A stretch of DNA of 64,000 nt from NCBI RefSeq assembly GCF_003112675.1, contig NZ_BFAY01000011.1, positions 558,001-622,000 on the forward strand, given 5' to 3'. Numbering within the stretch: position 1 is the stretch's first letter; each line of letters opens with the position of its first letter. The notes below the pieces were generated by a model. That model did no database searches and was not told the DNA's origin. It worked only from the letters and a program-made list of their open reading frames with translations. Positions 8,772 through 18,753 of this stretch are shown here, piece by piece. This stretch comes from Leptospira johnsonii (lineage in GTDB: Bacteria > Spirochaetota > Leptospiria > Leptospirales > Leptospiraceae). A program made the position numbers and the translations under genes.

Positions 8772-11096
8772 ATGAGCGCAGAAATTAGAGAAGATATCAA
8801 GACCTTCTCCCCCGAAGGAAAAACATCCGAGATCACTTTAGATCTTTTCGGAATGACCTGTGCCAACTGTGCAAGAAGGATTGAAACAGGTTTGAACAAA
8901 GTCGACGGAGTGGAGGAAGCTCGGGTCAATTTCGGAAGAGAAACCGCATTCGTTCGATTTAAAGATCCGATTGAACCTTCACAATTATTTTCTAAAGTAG
9001 AATCCTTAGGTTATTCTGCAAAAGAACATTCCGAGAACAATTATAAAGAAACGGAAGAGCTTCATCGGAAAGAAAGATCCAAATTAAGATATAGGTTTTT
9101 TATCTCACTCTTATTTGTATCTCCCCTATTCTATTCCATGGTTTCCCATTTTTCGTTTTTGGAATTCTTGCCGAATCCAAAAGCCCTCATGCATCCTTGG
9201 ATACAATTCCTGTTGGCATTTCCTGTCCAGTTCTGGATCGGATTTCCATTTTACAAAAGTTCATTCAGAGCCATCAAAAACGGAAGCGCGAACATGGACG
9301 TTTTGGTTTCCTTAGGAACCTCTGCGGCATTCGGATACAGCTTTATACTTTCTCTCTTGCAAGGGATCCAGCAGGGAGATCTATTCTTCTCTTCTTTTTG
9401 GGAAGAAGGCACACATATACATTCACTTCCTCCTCTGTATTACGAAACGTCTGCAGTATTACTTTGCTTTATAATCGCCGGAAAATGGATGGAAGCAGAA
9501 GCAAAAGGCAAAAGTTCTTCCGCAATCCAAACCTTGCTGGAATTAAAACCCGAAACCGCGCGTATTAAAAAAGAAGAAGCTTGGTCGGAGATCCCCACAG
9601 AGTACGTAAAGAAAGGGGATATCCTACAAGTCAGACCCGGAGAAAAATTTCCGGTAGATGCAGTCGTGTTAGAAGGTTTCAGCTCCGTAGACGAATCAAT
9701 GTTAACAGGCGAAAGTCTTCCCTTGGACAAAAAGAAAGACAGCCAAGTATTCGGAGGAACAGTCAACGGAAATGGGAGCCTGATTGTCCAAGCCACCTCT
9801 GTCGGATCTGAAACGGTGCTCGCATCCATTATTAAAACTGTCGAAGAAGCACAGAGCTCCAAAGCTCCTATCCAAAAGATTGCGGATAAAATTTCCGCTG
9901 TGTTCGTTCCGGCAGTGATCCTGATCTCTTTGTTTAACTTTTTATTATGGTTCTTCTTTTTAGAAGCAGGAGACTTGGGATCTGCTTTGGAAAAATCGAT
10001 CGCAATCTTAGTGATTGCCTGTCCCTGTGCTTTAGGGCTCGCTACTCCAATCTCAATTTTGGTAGGAACAGGAAAGGCAGCGAGCCTTGGGATCCTATTC
10101 AGAAATTCGGAGGTTTTAGAAACTACAGCTTCCTTAAACGTGATCGCATTCGATAAAACGGGGACTATCACTGAAGGAAATCCTTCCGTTACGGACTATA
10201 AGTTTTTAGGAGAAGAATCGGATCTACTTTCTTCTTCTGCGTCTGCTGAGTCTGCGTCTTCTCACCCTTTAGGAAAAGCGATCGTTTCCTTTGTGAGATC
10301 CAAAGGCCATTCTATCCCTTCTTCTAAAAATTTACAGACTGTTCCTGGACTTGGGATCACTGCTAAAGTGAACCGAAGCGAAATTAAGATTGGGAAACTG
10401 GAATTTTTCGATAAACAAGAAAGTTTTCCTAAGGATTTATTAGATATTTCTAATTCTTGGGAGAAAGCAGGAAAAACAGTAGTTTGGGCCAAATCGGAGA
10501 ATACCGCCGTTGGAACTCCTACATGGATCATTTTTGCAATAGAAGACATCATCCGGCAAAATGCAAAATCCGCGTTAGAAAAATTGAATTCTCTCGGGAT
10601 CGAAACCTTATTGCTAACCGGAGATCATTTGTCCGTTGCAGAAAATATCTCCTCAAAAGTTGGGATTAAAAATGTGCACGCTTCTCTTCTTCCTAAAGAA
10701 AAAGCGGAGATACTTTCCGATCTACAATCCAAAGGAAAAATCGTAGGAATGACTGGCGACGGTATCAACGACTCACCCGCATTAGCAAAAGCAGATGTAG
10801 GATTTGCAATGGGCACAGGAACTGGAGTCGCGATAGAGACAGCAGGAGTGGTTTTAGTAAAAGGAGATCTAGAAAAAATTGCAGAGGCAATCTTGATCGC
10901 AAAAGCTACCACCGCAAATATCCGACAAAATTTTTTCTGGGCCTTAGCTTATAACACTCTCGGGATCCCAATCGCAGCCGCCGGACTTTTAGCTCCTTGG
11001 ATCGCAGGCGCCATGATGGCGTTCAGTTCCGTTTCTGTGGTACTAAACGCTCTAAGACTTAAGAAAAAGGACATAAGACAAAAAATCGTTCAGTGA
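8772..11096 (+). CDS. copA: Copper-exporting P1B-1 ATPase CopA with N-terminal HMA domain
   Basis: 774 residues. One HMA domain (GMTCANC, Cys30 and Cys33) is followed by the P1B core: TGES near residues 315-318, CPC at 417-419, DKTGT at 461-465, a SHP motif, GDGIND, and terminal YN plus MxxSS helices marking Cu(I)/Ag(I) specificity. It is the CopZ-fed exporter for cytoplasmic Cu(I). Its domain set differs from the ATPase at 4524-6698, which has a CPMHP/CPICGM N-terminus, so the two probably differ in metal acquisition or role, for example detoxification versus Ag(I) or cuproprotein supply. A hairpin terminator follows at 11112. Confidence 0.95.
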   Translation: MSAEIREDIKTFSPEGKTSEITLDLFGMTCANCARRIETGLNKVDGVEEARVNFGRETAFVRFKDPIEPSQLFSKVESLGYSAKEHSENNYKETEELHRKERSKLRYRFFISLLFVSPLFYSMVSHFSFLEFLPNPKALMHPWIQFLLAFPVQFWIGFPFYKSSFRAIKNGSANMDVLVSLGTSAAFGYSFILSLLQGIQQGDLFFSSFWEEGTHIHSLPPLYYETSAVLLCFIIAGKWMEAEAKGKSSSAIQTLLELKPETARIKKEEAWSEIPTEYVKKGDILQVRPGEKFPVDAVVLEGFSSVDESMLTGESLPLDKKKDSQVFGGTVNGNGSLIVQATSVGSETVLASIIKTVEEAQSSKAPIQKIADKISAVFVPAVILISLFNFLLWFFFLEAGDLGSALEKSIAILVIACPCALGLATPISILVGTGKAASLGILFRNSEVLETTASLNVIAFDKTGTITEGNPSVTDYKFLGEESDLLSSSASAESASSHPLGKAIVSFVRSKGHSIPSSKNLQTVPGLGITAKVNRSEIKIGKLEFFDKQESFPKDLLDISNSWEKAGKTVVWAKSENTAVGTPTWIIFAIEDIIRQNAKSALEKLNSLGIETLLLTGDHLSVAENISSKVGIKNVHASLLPKEKAEILSDLQSKGKIVGMTGDGINDSPALAKADVGFAMGTGTGVAIETAGVVLVKGDLEKIAEAILIAKATTANIRQNFFWALAYNTLGIPIAAAGLLAPWIAGAMMAFSSVSVVLNALRLKKKDIRQKIVQ

Positions 11097-11111
11097 AATT
11101 TATCTTGTAAT

Positions 11112-11138
11112 GGGGTTCAATTTGGACCCCTCTTATTT
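11112..11138 (+). terminator. Intrinsic terminator after copZ-copA
   Basis: A 7-bp stem GGGGTTC/GGACCCC (one G-T pair) with the loop AATTT spans 11112-11130 and is followed by the T-rich tail TCTTATTT. It lies 16 bases after the copA stop and 15 bases before the next gene's start. Confidence 0.7.
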
Positions 11139-11152
11139 CCGAAAATCCTAAT

Positions 11153-11989
11153 ATGGGATCGAAAAGAAATCTTACATATTTCATTCTTCTTTTCGCATTT
11201 CTAATTCTTCCTTTTGAACAAACAAAGGCGGACTTGGACAGCAATAGAGCCACCGCATTAGTCCGAGTAGAAAGAGGATTAAAACAAAACGAATTTCATC
11301 TTAAAGCGATCAACAGCACTATCTCGAATTACGGAACTGAAGAAGATAAAGCATTGTTCCGCAGATGTTTGCAACATCATATAGAGACATTCACTCTGTA
11401 TTTACAATTCGATTTAGGACACTCTTACGATGAGATGCGCCAAACCCAAAGATTATTAGTGGTATTATATTCCAAGGCTGTGGAAGCCTCTGCATCCAAC
11501 GTGAGAAGAGAATTGGATTTTTTATCCAAATACGCACTTAGGACCAAAGACGCAGAAGCAAGACATCATTTGGAAATGGGCTATCGGGAATACGGAGCCT
11601 CCAACCAAAAGAAAACTATAGCTGACAATACAAGACCCTATCTACCTGGGATTAAAACCCAATACTTGTATGAGGCTCTGAAATTATTAAAACAATCCAG
11701 AGAATACGTCATTCTTCTTTCCTTAAAATTTCTTTCCGACTTTGAGCCAGATCTACAAACCACTGAATTCGAAGAAATTTATAACGAGATCAACCGTGCA
11801 ATGTTCAGCAAGGCGGATTATTATAATCGGATCCATTTCGATAATCATTTTCATATTTTCAATTCTCCGAATCTATACGAGGCTACTTGGGAAAATCCTG
11901 GCCTGCAAGAATTGGAAAAAGCTTTGGGAGATATAGATCCCGCCAGCGATCGGGCAAGAAGAATGGCGAAACGCTCCGTAATCCCCTAA
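11153..11989 (+). CDS. Secreted protein of unknown function
   Basis: 278 residues. A basic start (MGSKR) and a hydrophobic segment to about residue 20 form a signal peptide, probably cleaved near TKA/D. The rest is soluble and mostly helical in appearance, with many charged residues and no cysteine pairs beyond a single Cys near residue 72. A short NHFHIFNSPNLYEA segment lies near the C-terminus. I recognise no catalytic motif. It follows the copper operon but a terminator separates them, so a copper link is not implied. It is probably a genus-restricted envelope protein. Confidence 0.75.
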   Translation: MGSKRNLTYFILLFAFLILPFEQTKADLDSNRATALVRVERGLKQNEFHLKAINSTISNYGTEEDKALFRRCLQHHIETFTLYLQFDLGHSYDEMRQTQRLLVVLYSKAVEASASNVRRELDFLSKYALRTKDAEARHHLEMGYREYGASNQKKTIADNTRPYLPGIKTQYLYEALKLLKQSREYVILLSLKFLSDFEPDLQTTEFEEIYNEINRAMFSKADYYNRIHFDNHFHIFNSPNLYEATWENPGLQELEKALGDIDPASDRARRMAKRSVIP

Positions 11990-12064
11990 AAATTCTGGAA
12001 ATTTCTTTCGGAGCCTTAAAACCAGGATTGACAGAGTATCCTCCCGAAGTTATCACCTTTCTTT

Positions 12065-14026
12065 GTGTCGGAACTAAGTTGTCCTAATTGCGGAGCCCCT
12101 GTCCCCATCATTAATAAAGCTTCCGTTTATGCGGTTTGCTCTAGTTGTAAAACTCTCTCCCTCAAAAAAGATGTGAATCTGGAAAAGATCGGCACCGCAG
12201 GGGAACTCGCCGACGATCATTCCATCATACAACTCGGGACCCAGGGGAATTATAAAGGTACTCCATTCCGGGTGATCGGGAGGATCCAACTCAAATTCGA
12301 ATTAGGCTTCTGGAACGAATGGCATCTCATGGAAGGAGACGGAAGTTCCGCATGGCTGGGAGAAGCCCAAGGTTCCTATTATTATACAAAACTAAATGTT
12401 GGAATTCCTACAGACAAAATCCCAACCTTAGAAGGAGACGAGGACCCTGTCGTTATCGCCTCAGGCCGAAGAGAAAGGATCACTCCTGGAGACAGTTTTT
12501 ACTTAGGTGAGAACTGGACCCTAAAAGAGATCATGAAAGCTGTCTGCGTCGGTGGAGAAGGTGAACTTCCGATTGGATTCCAAACCGGATACGAAGCAGT
12601 CTTATTAGATCTAGCAAGCGAAGACGGATTATTCGGTACGTTGGACTACTCCGAATCTCCTGCATTATTATTCTCCGGAAGTTTTGCCCCATTAGAAGAA
12701 TTGAATTTAACCGGGCTCAGACAAGAAGAAGTCGCATACAACCAAGCTCAGATCCCGGCCAAGTCTATAGAATGTAAAGGTTGTGGAGCTTCTCTCAATC
12801 AATTCAGTCCTGACTTCTCCAAATCATTGGCATGCGAATATTGTGGATCCGTAATGGATACCGAAAGCGAAGATCTGAAGATCATCGCTAAATTTGATCA
12901 GGTTTCGAAAGATAATGTTCTTCTTCCTTTAGGAACTCCAATCAAACTGCCTGATTTCCCCGAATCGAAAGTAATCGGGGTTTTACGAAAATCCACGGAA
13001 GTAGACGACGAGACTTACACCTGGACTGATTATCTTCTCCGATACAAAGGCGGATATGCCTGGTTGAATGAGAATGGAGACAACTGGACTTATTTTGAGC
13101 CTCTGCCCGGAGTTCCAAAATGGGCCCCCGGACTAAAACGTATCTTCCAAAAAAGATCTTATAAATGGTTCGCTAATGCAGATTCAAATACCGATTTTGC
13201 TTTAGGAGAATTTTACTGGAAAGTTTCCGCAGGAGAGAAGGCGCAAATAGAGGATTTCATCTCCCCTCCTTATATGATCTCTTCAGAGAGAACGGATAAG
13301 GAACTCTTCTGGTCCAAGGGGACTTTTATTCCTTTTGAGACAATGAAGTCTGCCGTTCCTCTGGACACAGCATCTAAATTAAGAAAACCTGAAATAGTCG
13401 GGGTATGTGAACCGAATCCTTTCAAGATCAGACTAAAACGGAACCTATGGGTGGCATCCGCTCTCACTGCCATATTTCTTGCGTTCCAAGTATACGGGTG
13501 TATCAAGGCTAAAAACCAAATCGTCTATCAAGGAAAATTCAAATACGTCCAAACCTCCATGCCGAATTCTGAAATTGGTAGTACTAATTTTAGAGATAAT
13601 TCCTTTGTAACGGATGTATTCGAGCTGAAGGGAGAAGCAAGCGAGAATGTGGAGATCCAAATCGAAGCTCCCGAATTAGACAATAAGTATTTATTCTTCT
13701 CTGCTGCTTTGATCAATGAAGACACAGATACTGCTTATGATACTTCTATCGAAACCAGTTATTATCATGGAGTCGACGATGGAGAGTCCTGGTCCGAGGG
13801 TTCCAAATCGGATTCTAAATCTTTGGCGGAGATCCCTCCAGGACGATATTATCTTAGATTAGAAAGCCAATCAGATTTCCCTGTGGGTTGGGGTTCAGAT
13901 TACAACGTAAAGGTGATAAGAGATGTGATGAGCCCTGCTCCATTCTTCTTATTTTCCATTTTCTTATGGCTTCCTTTGATCTACACATTTTTCAGAAGTT
14001 ATTCTTTCGAATCCAAAAGAGTTTAA
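12065..14026 (+). CDS. DUF4178 protein with two zinc ribbons and C-terminal membrane segments
   Basis: 653 residues from a GTG start. Two zinc ribbons (CPNC 6-9 with CSSC 25-28, and CKGCG/CEYCGS near 237-262) each precede a DUF4178-like beta-rich domain, the first with GEAQGSYYYTK and the second with DYLLRYKGGYAWLNE. Near the C-terminus are two membrane helices (around 460-480 and 630-648) enclosing a soluble domain. From memory of the family, DUF4178 genes often sit with DUF350 and spermidine-synthase-like genes, and here a membrane-fused aminopropyltransferase lies two genes downstream. The molecular function is unknown. Confidence 0.82.
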   Translation: MSELSCPNCGAPVPIINKASVYAVCSSCKTLSLKKDVNLEKIGTAGELADDHSIIQLGTQGNYKGTPFRVIGRIQLKFELGFWNEWHLMEGDGSSAWLGEAQGSYYYTKLNVGIPTDKIPTLEGDEDPVVIASGRRERITPGDSFYLGENWTLKEIMKAVCVGGEGELPIGFQTGYEAVLLDLASEDGLFGTLDYSESPALLFSGSFAPLEELNLTGLRQEEVAYNQAQIPAKSIECKGCGASLNQFSPDFSKSLACEYCGSVMDTESEDLKIIAKFDQVSKDNVLLPLGTPIKLPDFPESKVIGVLRKSTEVDDETYTWTDYLLRYKGGYAWLNENGDNWTYFEPLPGVPKWAPGLKRIFQKRSYKWFANADSNTDFALGEFYWKVSAGEKAQIEDFISPPYMISSERTDKELFWSKGTFIPFETMKSAVPLDTASKLRKPEIVGVCEPNPFKIRLKRNLWVASALTAIFLAFQVYGCIKAKNQIVYQGKFKYVQTSMPNSEIGSTNFRDNSFVTDVFELKGEASENVEIQIEAPELDNKYLFFSAALINEDTDTAYDTSIETSYYHGVDDGESWSEGSKSDSKSLAEIPPGRYYLRLESQSDFPVGWGSDYNVKVIRDVMSPAPFFLFSIFLWLPLIYTFFRSYSFESKRV

Positions 14027-14035
14027 GGATTTATT

Positions 14036-14236
14036 ATGTGGAATTTTATAAAAGGACTTGTTTATCCTCTGTTCGCTGCCTCGTTAGGACTGGGTTTTTT
14101 TTCGGAATACACAAAAGGTGGAGCTTCCACCGATTTCGAAGAAGTGAATCAAGTTCCTAAAACAGTCAGACAGAACCCTGGCATCTACCGTTCTCATTAT
14201 GCTTGGTTCACCAGAAATTTCCCAGGGGGAAAATAA
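14036..14236 (+). CDS. Small membrane-anchored protein of the DUF4178-SpeE cassette
   Basis: 66 residues with an AAGGA ribosome-binding site. An N-terminal hydrophobic segment (about 5-24) is followed by a short soluble tail with a conserved-looking pattern, [16 protein letters not shown], and a final GGK. Similar short proteins with a V(R)xNPGxYRSHY pattern occur, as I recall, beside DUF4178 and aminopropyltransferase genes elsewhere; this is not checked. It starts 10 bases after the DUF4178 stop and its 3' end overlaps the next reading frame, so the three genes are translationally linked. No function can be assigned. Confidence 0.75.
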   Translation: MWNFIKGLVYPLFAASLGLGFFSEYTKGGASTDFEEVNQVPKTVRQNPGIYRSHYAWFTRNFPGGK

Positions 14237-15737
14237 ACTGCAGAGAGCCCTATTAATCTCCGTCTTAATCCTTTCTTCCTGCGGTTTAGTATACGAACTA
14301 TTAGCTGGTACAGTGGCGAGTTACCTACTCGGAGAAACAGTCACCCAATTCTCTTTAGTCATAGGGGTATATCTATTCTCCATGGGTATCGGCAGTTGGC
14401 TTTCCAGATATCTAATAGAAGATCTGATCCCTAAGTTTCTGGATGTGGAACTCGCCTTAGGGTTATTAGGCGGATTCAGTGCGGCAATTTTGTTCTTAAG
14501 TTTTGGACAAACCAGGATTTTCCAAATCCCACTATTCAGCATCGTAGTGGCAGTAGGCACTTTGGTGGGAATGGAAATCCCTCTTCTTCTCCGGATCCTA
14601 AAAAATAAATTAGGATTTCGTGATATGGTTTCCAAGGTGCTCAGCTTGGATTACGCCGGAGCACTTCTAGCATCTTTGGCATTCCCTATATTCTTTGCTC
14701 CTAAATTGGGAATGGTGAGGACCTCTTTCTTTTTCGGATTATTGAACGCCGGGACCGCATTATGGGGCACATTCGTCCTTCCCATATCCGAAAAACATAA
14801 AAACTTACTAAGAGCAAAATCCTTTCTTGTATTGACCCTTTTAGGATTAGGATTCGCATTCTCGGAGATGATCACTTATTATAGTGAAGAAAATCTTTTT
14901 TCTGACGAGATCATTTATTCCAAACAAACTAATTTCCAAAAGATCATAGTCACCAGATACAAGAGTGAACTCAGACTATTTTTGAATGGGCACCTGCAAT
15001 TCAGCTCCAGGGACGAGTATAGGTATCACGAAACATTAGCGCATCCGGCCCTTCTCTCTCATCCAAACCCAAAAAGAGTATTGGTTTTGGGAGGTGGAGA
15101 CGGACTCGCAGTCAGAGAAATATTAAAATATCCAGGTATAGAATCCATTACCTTGGTGGATCTGGATCCTGAGATGACACGTATCTTTTCAGAACAGCCC
15201 ATTCTCACTGAGATCAACGGATCTAGTTTAAAAAACCCGAAAGTAACAGTACAAAATGCGGACGCATTTTTATGGTTAGAGGAATCTAGTTCAGTATTCG
15301 ACGTTGTCCTAATTGATTTTCCGGATCCAAGTAATTTCTCTATCGGAAAATTATACAGCACCGCATTTTACAGAAGTTTAAAACGAAGGCTCAACGAATT
15401 TTCAGTCGTAGAGATACAGTCCACTTCTCCACTATTTGCCAGAATGTCCTTCTGGTGTGTGGAAGCTACCCTCAAGGAATCAGGATTTAATACCAGAGCA
15501 TTGCATGTATACGTTCCTTCTTTCGGAGAATGGGGTTTTATTTTAGGAAGTGTGGGCAAGCTTGGAGGATACAGAAAAGATCTTCCAGCAGGATTAAAAT
15601 TCCTGAATGAAACGGAGCTCAAATCCATTTCGGAATTTCCCCAAGACATGTCCAAGGTGCCTACTGAACCGAACAGATTGGATAACCAAAGTCTTGTGCG
15701 TTATTACGACCAAGAATGGAATCGTATCTTAGATTAA
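14199..15737 (+). CDS. speE: Polyamine aminopropyltransferase-like protein with N-terminal membrane domain
   Basis: 512 residues. About seven or eight membrane helices fill residues 17-235. A spermidine-synthase-like Rossmann domain follows, with [15 protein letters not shown] near 288-302, the acidic VDLDPEM segment binding the aminopropyl donor, and DFPDPSN as the catalytic Asp loop. It should transfer an aminopropyl group from decarboxylated SAM to an amine, but the membrane fusion and the DUF4178 neighbour suggest a specialised substrate. ATG 14199 has no clear Shine-Dalgarno. A CTG at 14238 sits 8 bases after GGGGG, just past the stop of the preceding gene, and could be the real start. 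Confidence 0.85.
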   Translation: MLGSPEISQGENKLQRALLISVLILSSCGLVYELLAGTVASYLLGETVTQFSLVIGVYLFSMGIGSWLSRYLIEDLIPKFLDVELALGLLGGFSAAILFLSFGQTRIFQIPLFSIVVAVGTLVGMEIPLLLRILKNKLGFRDMVSKVLSLDYAGALLASLAFPIFFAPKLGMVRTSFFFGLLNAGTALWGTFVLPISEKHKNLLRAKSFLVLTLLGLGFAFSEMITYYSEENLFSDEIIYSKQTNFQKIIVTRYKSELRLFLNGHLQFSSRDEYRYHETLAHPALLSHPNPKRVLVLGGGDGLAVREILKYPGIESITLVDLDPEMTRIFSEQPILTEINGSSLKNPKVTVQNADAFLWLEESSSVFDVVLIDFPDPSNFSIGKLYSTAFYRSLKRRLNEFSVVEIQSTSPLFARMSFWCVEATLKESGFNTRALHVYVPSFGEWGFILGSVGKLGGYRKDLPAGLKFLNETELKSISEFPQDMSKVPTEPNRLDNQSLVRYYDQEWNRILD

Positions 15738-15885
15738 AAGGATCCGAACTTCTCCCTTTACTTAGGTTCCCAAAATTTCAAAGCAGTATAGATTTTTAGA
15801 AACTAGGATTCTTTCTTAAAAAGCGGAAAGAACTTCCCTAAACTTATTAAAACTTAAAAATTGATGAAAAAGAGGACTTTCTTAG

Positions 15886-16263
15886 ATGAACCGTAAACTT
15901 AAAAGTATCTGCATCGTATTATTATTCTTATTAGGCGTTTCCGCTTCTCATGCACAATCCGCAACCACGGAAACCACGTTACACGACTTTATGGAAGATT
16001 ATACTAAGCCTGCTTCCAAAAAAGCTAAAAAAGGAGACAAGGCCGCACTCGAAAGGATCTTGAAAGAAGTTCCAAACTGGGCCTTGGACGAACAAAAAGC
16101 AAAATGGAAAGAGATCACCGATACAGCTCTTGCTTCCGGAGATCTGGAATCTTCCTGCAAAAACTGTCATAAAGAATACAAAAAAGAATATAAGAAGAGC
16201 TACAGAAAACGTCCTATCCAGGTTTCCAACGATCTGATCAGCTTTTTGAAAAACTCGAAGTAA
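15886..16263 (+). CDS. Small periplasmic c-type cytochrome-like protein
   Basis: 125 residues with a signal peptide (cleavage near SHA/Q at residue 23). A single heme c site, Cys91-Lys-Asn-Cys94-His95, lies in the C-terminal quarter and is followed by a very basic KEYKKEYKKSYRKR stretch. A C-terminal CxxCH with a helical N-terminal part resembles class II (cytochrome c'/c-556-like) proteins, though this one is short. It probably carries one covalent heme in the periplasm; the redox partner is unknown. The gene converges on the PP2C phosphatase gene and their 3' ends overlap by 26 bp. Confidence 0.75.
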   Translation: MNRKLKSICIVLLFLLGVSASHAQSATTETTLHDFMEDYTKPASKKAKKGDKAALERILKEVPNWALDEQKAKWKEITDTALASGDLESSCKNCHKEYKKEYKKSYRKRPIQVSNDLISFLKNSK

Positions 16264-18265
16264 TTTCCTTCTTAAAACTTTCATCGGGGATCGGCAAATA
16301 ATCCAAGACGAGAAAGGTCAAATCGTCTTCGAAATGTTTTCTGTTCCCTGTAAAACTTCTCACAGTAGCAAATAGATCCTCGGCCAGTTTTTCTCCCGAG
16401 GATTGCATATGTTCGCTTAACAACTTATAATATCTTTGGAATCCGAAAATTTCACCGTTTTTGCTTCTGGCTTCGGTGATCCCGTCCGTATAAATGATCA
16501 AACGATCTCCGGGTTTCATCTGGAATTCGATCACGGAGTTTTTTAGATTCGGATCCATTCCCATGATCCAACCTGGTAAAAATATCTCCTTAGTATCTCC
16601 TGATTCCTTGTCTATAGCAACGATAGGAGGATGCCCCGCATTGGAATAAGTCACCTTTCCGTTTGCAGGATCGATCAGAAGATAAGCTGCAGTGATAAAA
16701 TGTTTTCCATACTTGCCGCTCAAAGACCTGTTAATACTTCTTAAAACTTCTGCAGGATCTTCATTCTTTCTGGATTCAATGGAGAAAGCCAACTTCACCA
16801 TGGAAGAAATGATCGCAGCAGGAACGCCGTGACCGGAAACATCAGATAAAAAGATTCCCAACTTACCTGATTCCAAATGTTGGAAATCGTAGAAGTCCCC
16901 TCCTACGGAACTTGCAAATTCACTTCGCACGGAAAGTTTGAGATTTTTCACTTCAGGCAAACGATCCGGAAGAATGGACTCTTGCAGTTCTCTTGCAATC
17001 TTCAGCTCTTGTTCGATCTCAGTTAACTTTAACTGGTTTTCGTAATTTTCTAACCTTGCTTGTAGAGAATCTTTCTCTAATGTTTTGATCCTATCCGCCA
17101 AAGCAAAAGAAAGAAGTGTCATCTCCACCAAGGAGCCGAACTGAGCGGACCAATGTGTAAGTTCCGTGTCCTGGATAATGGACAAATTCCTAAGAGCTGT
17201 AATCAGAACAAAAAGGATCAGAACGGACCAAGCTAATAGGAAATAACGTGCAGGGCGGTATCCTCTTCTCAATCGGATCGCAGCAGAATAGATCACCAAA
17301 ACCGCTGCCAGGAAAGGATACCAGGAAACTGCCCAGATCATAGGTCCGTAAATGCTGGAGAATAAAGAGGCAACAAATCCTAAAATCGCAACTCCGGACA
17401 GTATTAAGAAAGCATAATTCTTCCAGCCTGTCTCTCTTTCCATATGTAAGAAGGAACGAGTAAACAAAAGAGAAAACGCCACAGACAAGAACGCGAAACC
17501 AGTCAGATAATCGTTCCAAGAAGTGGCTGGAGCAGGGATTAAATATTGAGGTCCAACTCCTGTGACCGCCATCTGCCAGAATCCATAAAACAACAAATAT
17601 AGAACATAGAAGAAATAACTGGAGTCCTTCACTACGAAGGCAAGAAATCCGTTATACACCAACATGATCCCAATGGCTCCAAAGAATATCCCTAAGAATA
17701 AATTCTCCATTTGGATATGAGCAGCGAATTCCTTCGGAGCCCATGCTTGGAAATTCAAAACCAAGGATCTTCTTGTAGAAGCGTGGATTAAAAATTCTTC
17801 CTGTTTGTTCGGAGGAGTCTCAATCAGAAATGCAGGTTGGATATAGGACATCCTCAGATCTCTGGAAAGTTCGGACCAGGCCCATCCCCCCGGTCCCCAT
17901 ACTCTTTTGTAGACTATGAGATTTTCCATACCGGGGTTATTCAAAACCAGATACCAGGAAATCGTTCCTTCTTTAGGTGGGGCTTGTATCTTGAACTTTA
18001 TTAAAAACTGATCGTCGGTGAAACTGAAAGAGAGACTGTCCTTATCCACTTTTGTCCAGTCACCCGATTCTAAGTCGGTTGGAGTTTGAACTTCTCCCGG
18101 ACGGATCTTTCTGATGGAAGTAAATTTATTTATAGGCGTTCCGGACATAGAGCCGGAGATCGGAAAAACGGGAACATCTTCCTGAGAATATAGAGAGCCT
18201 ATGCTTAGGATAAGGATCAGCAGAATGAAGCTGAAGTTCCGAATTTTTCGGAAAATATTCACCAA
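16238..18265 (-). CDS. 7TM receptor (7TMR-DISM) fused to SpoIIE-type PP2C phosphatase
   Basis: 675 residues. In order: signal peptide, an extracytoplasmic beta-rich sensor domain (~25-190), about seven membrane helices (~190-390), a coiled-coil linker containing KIARELQESILPDRLP, and a SpoIIE/PP2C domain with GGDFYDF (metal-binding Asp), DVSGHGVPAA, and a late GDRLIIYTDGITEA followed by DDLTFLVL. The membrane receptor would sense an extracellular ligand and control a Ser/Thr phosphatase, typically acting on anti-sigma-factor antagonists. It is common in spirochaetes. No partner anti-anti-sigma gene is adjacent. Confidence 0.93.
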   Translation of the reverse strand: MVNIFRKIRNFSFILLILILSIGSLYSQEDVPVFPISGSMSGTPINKFTSIRKIRPGEVQTPTDLESGDWTKVDKDSLSFSFTDDQFLIKFKIQAPPKEGTISWYLVLNNPGMENLIVYKRVWGPGGWAWSELSRDLRMSYIQPAFLIETPPNKQEEFLIHASTRRSLVLNFQAWAPKEFAAHIQMENLFLGIFFGAIGIMLVYNGFLAFVVKDSSYFFYVLYLLFYGFWQMAVTGVGPQYLIPAPATSWNDYLTGFAFLSVAFSLLFTRSFLHMERETGWKNYAFLILSGVAILGFVASLFSSIYGPMIWAVSWYPFLAAVLVIYSAAIRLRRGYRPARYFLLAWSVLILFVLITALRNLSIIQDTELTHWSAQFGSLVEMTLLSFALADRIKTLEKDSLQARLENYENQLKLTEIEQELKIARELQESILPDRLPEVKNLKLSVRSEFASSVGGDFYDFQHLESGKLGIFLSDVSGHGVPAAIISSMVKLAFSIESRKNEDPAEVLRSINRSLSGKYGKHFITAAYLLIDPANGKVTYSNAGHPPIVAIDKESGDTKEIFLPGWIMGMDPNLKNSVIEFQMKPGDRLIIYTDGITEARSKNGEIFGFQRYYKLLSEHMQSSGEKLAEDLFATVRSFTGNRKHFEDDLTFLVLDYLPIPDESFKKEITSSFSKS

Positions 18266-18273
18266 AAATCTCC

Positions 18274-18753
18274 CTAACCGGGAAGACTTTTTGCCCCGGC
18301 CAATTTACAAATATAATGAAAATGTTCTTCGCTAACCGGTTGGATCGAAAGTCTACCCCCCGGCTGCAAAAGGACCATTCCTTTTAGTTGCCCGTGGGAT
18401 CTTAATTCTTCTAGCGAAATAGGGCGAGAAAATTTTTCCTTAAATTTCACATCCACCATGAACCAGGTCGGTTTTTGTGGATCACTTTTTGGATCATAAT
18501 ACTTATGTTTCTTATCAAAAGCAAAATGATCTGGGTAACCTTCTTTGACTACTTCCGCAAGTCCTGCTACATGAGGAGGTTTACAACTGCTATGATAGAA
18601 TAGGATCAAATCCTTTTTTTTGATCTCATCCCTTAGGTAATTTCTCGCTCCATAACCCCTGACTCCCTCCCAAGGCGCTATTTTGCCGGGAGAAGAAGCC
18701 AAAGTATCTATGGAAAAAACGTCAGGCTCGGTTTTAAAAAGCCAGAATTTCAT
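18274..18753 (-). CDS. EVE domain protein (PUA-like, THYN1 family)
   Basis: 159 residues, a single EVE domain (PF01878). It opens [14 protein letters not shown] and continues with [23 protein letters not shown] and [14 protein letters not shown], which form the PUA-like pocket that recognises modified bases. Near the end is [16 protein letters not shown]. The family includes human THYN1 and readers of modified cytosine in bacteria; the natural ligand here is unknown. Its ATG overlaps the ftsH stop by 4 bp, so it is translated with the membrane protease FtsH. Confidence 0.9.
   Translation of the reverse strand: MKFWLFKTEPDVFSIDTLASSPGKIAPWEGVRGYGARNYLRDEIKKKDLILFYHSSCKPPHVAGLAEVVKEGYPDHFAFDKKHKYYDPKSDPQKPTWFMVDVKFKEKFSRPISLEELRSHGQLKGMVLLQPGGRLSIQPVSEEHFHYICKLAGAKSLPG

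Noticed and set aside
9440..10171. 243-codon open frame opposite the copA gene
   Set aside because: It lies wholly within the antisense strand of a well-supported ATPase; its translation is rich in Ser/Thr/Ala as expected of a shadow.
4524..11096. Possibility that the copper island is a recently acquired mobile element
   Set aside because: No transposase, integrase, tRNA boundary or direct repeats are visible, and composition looks like the neighbours.
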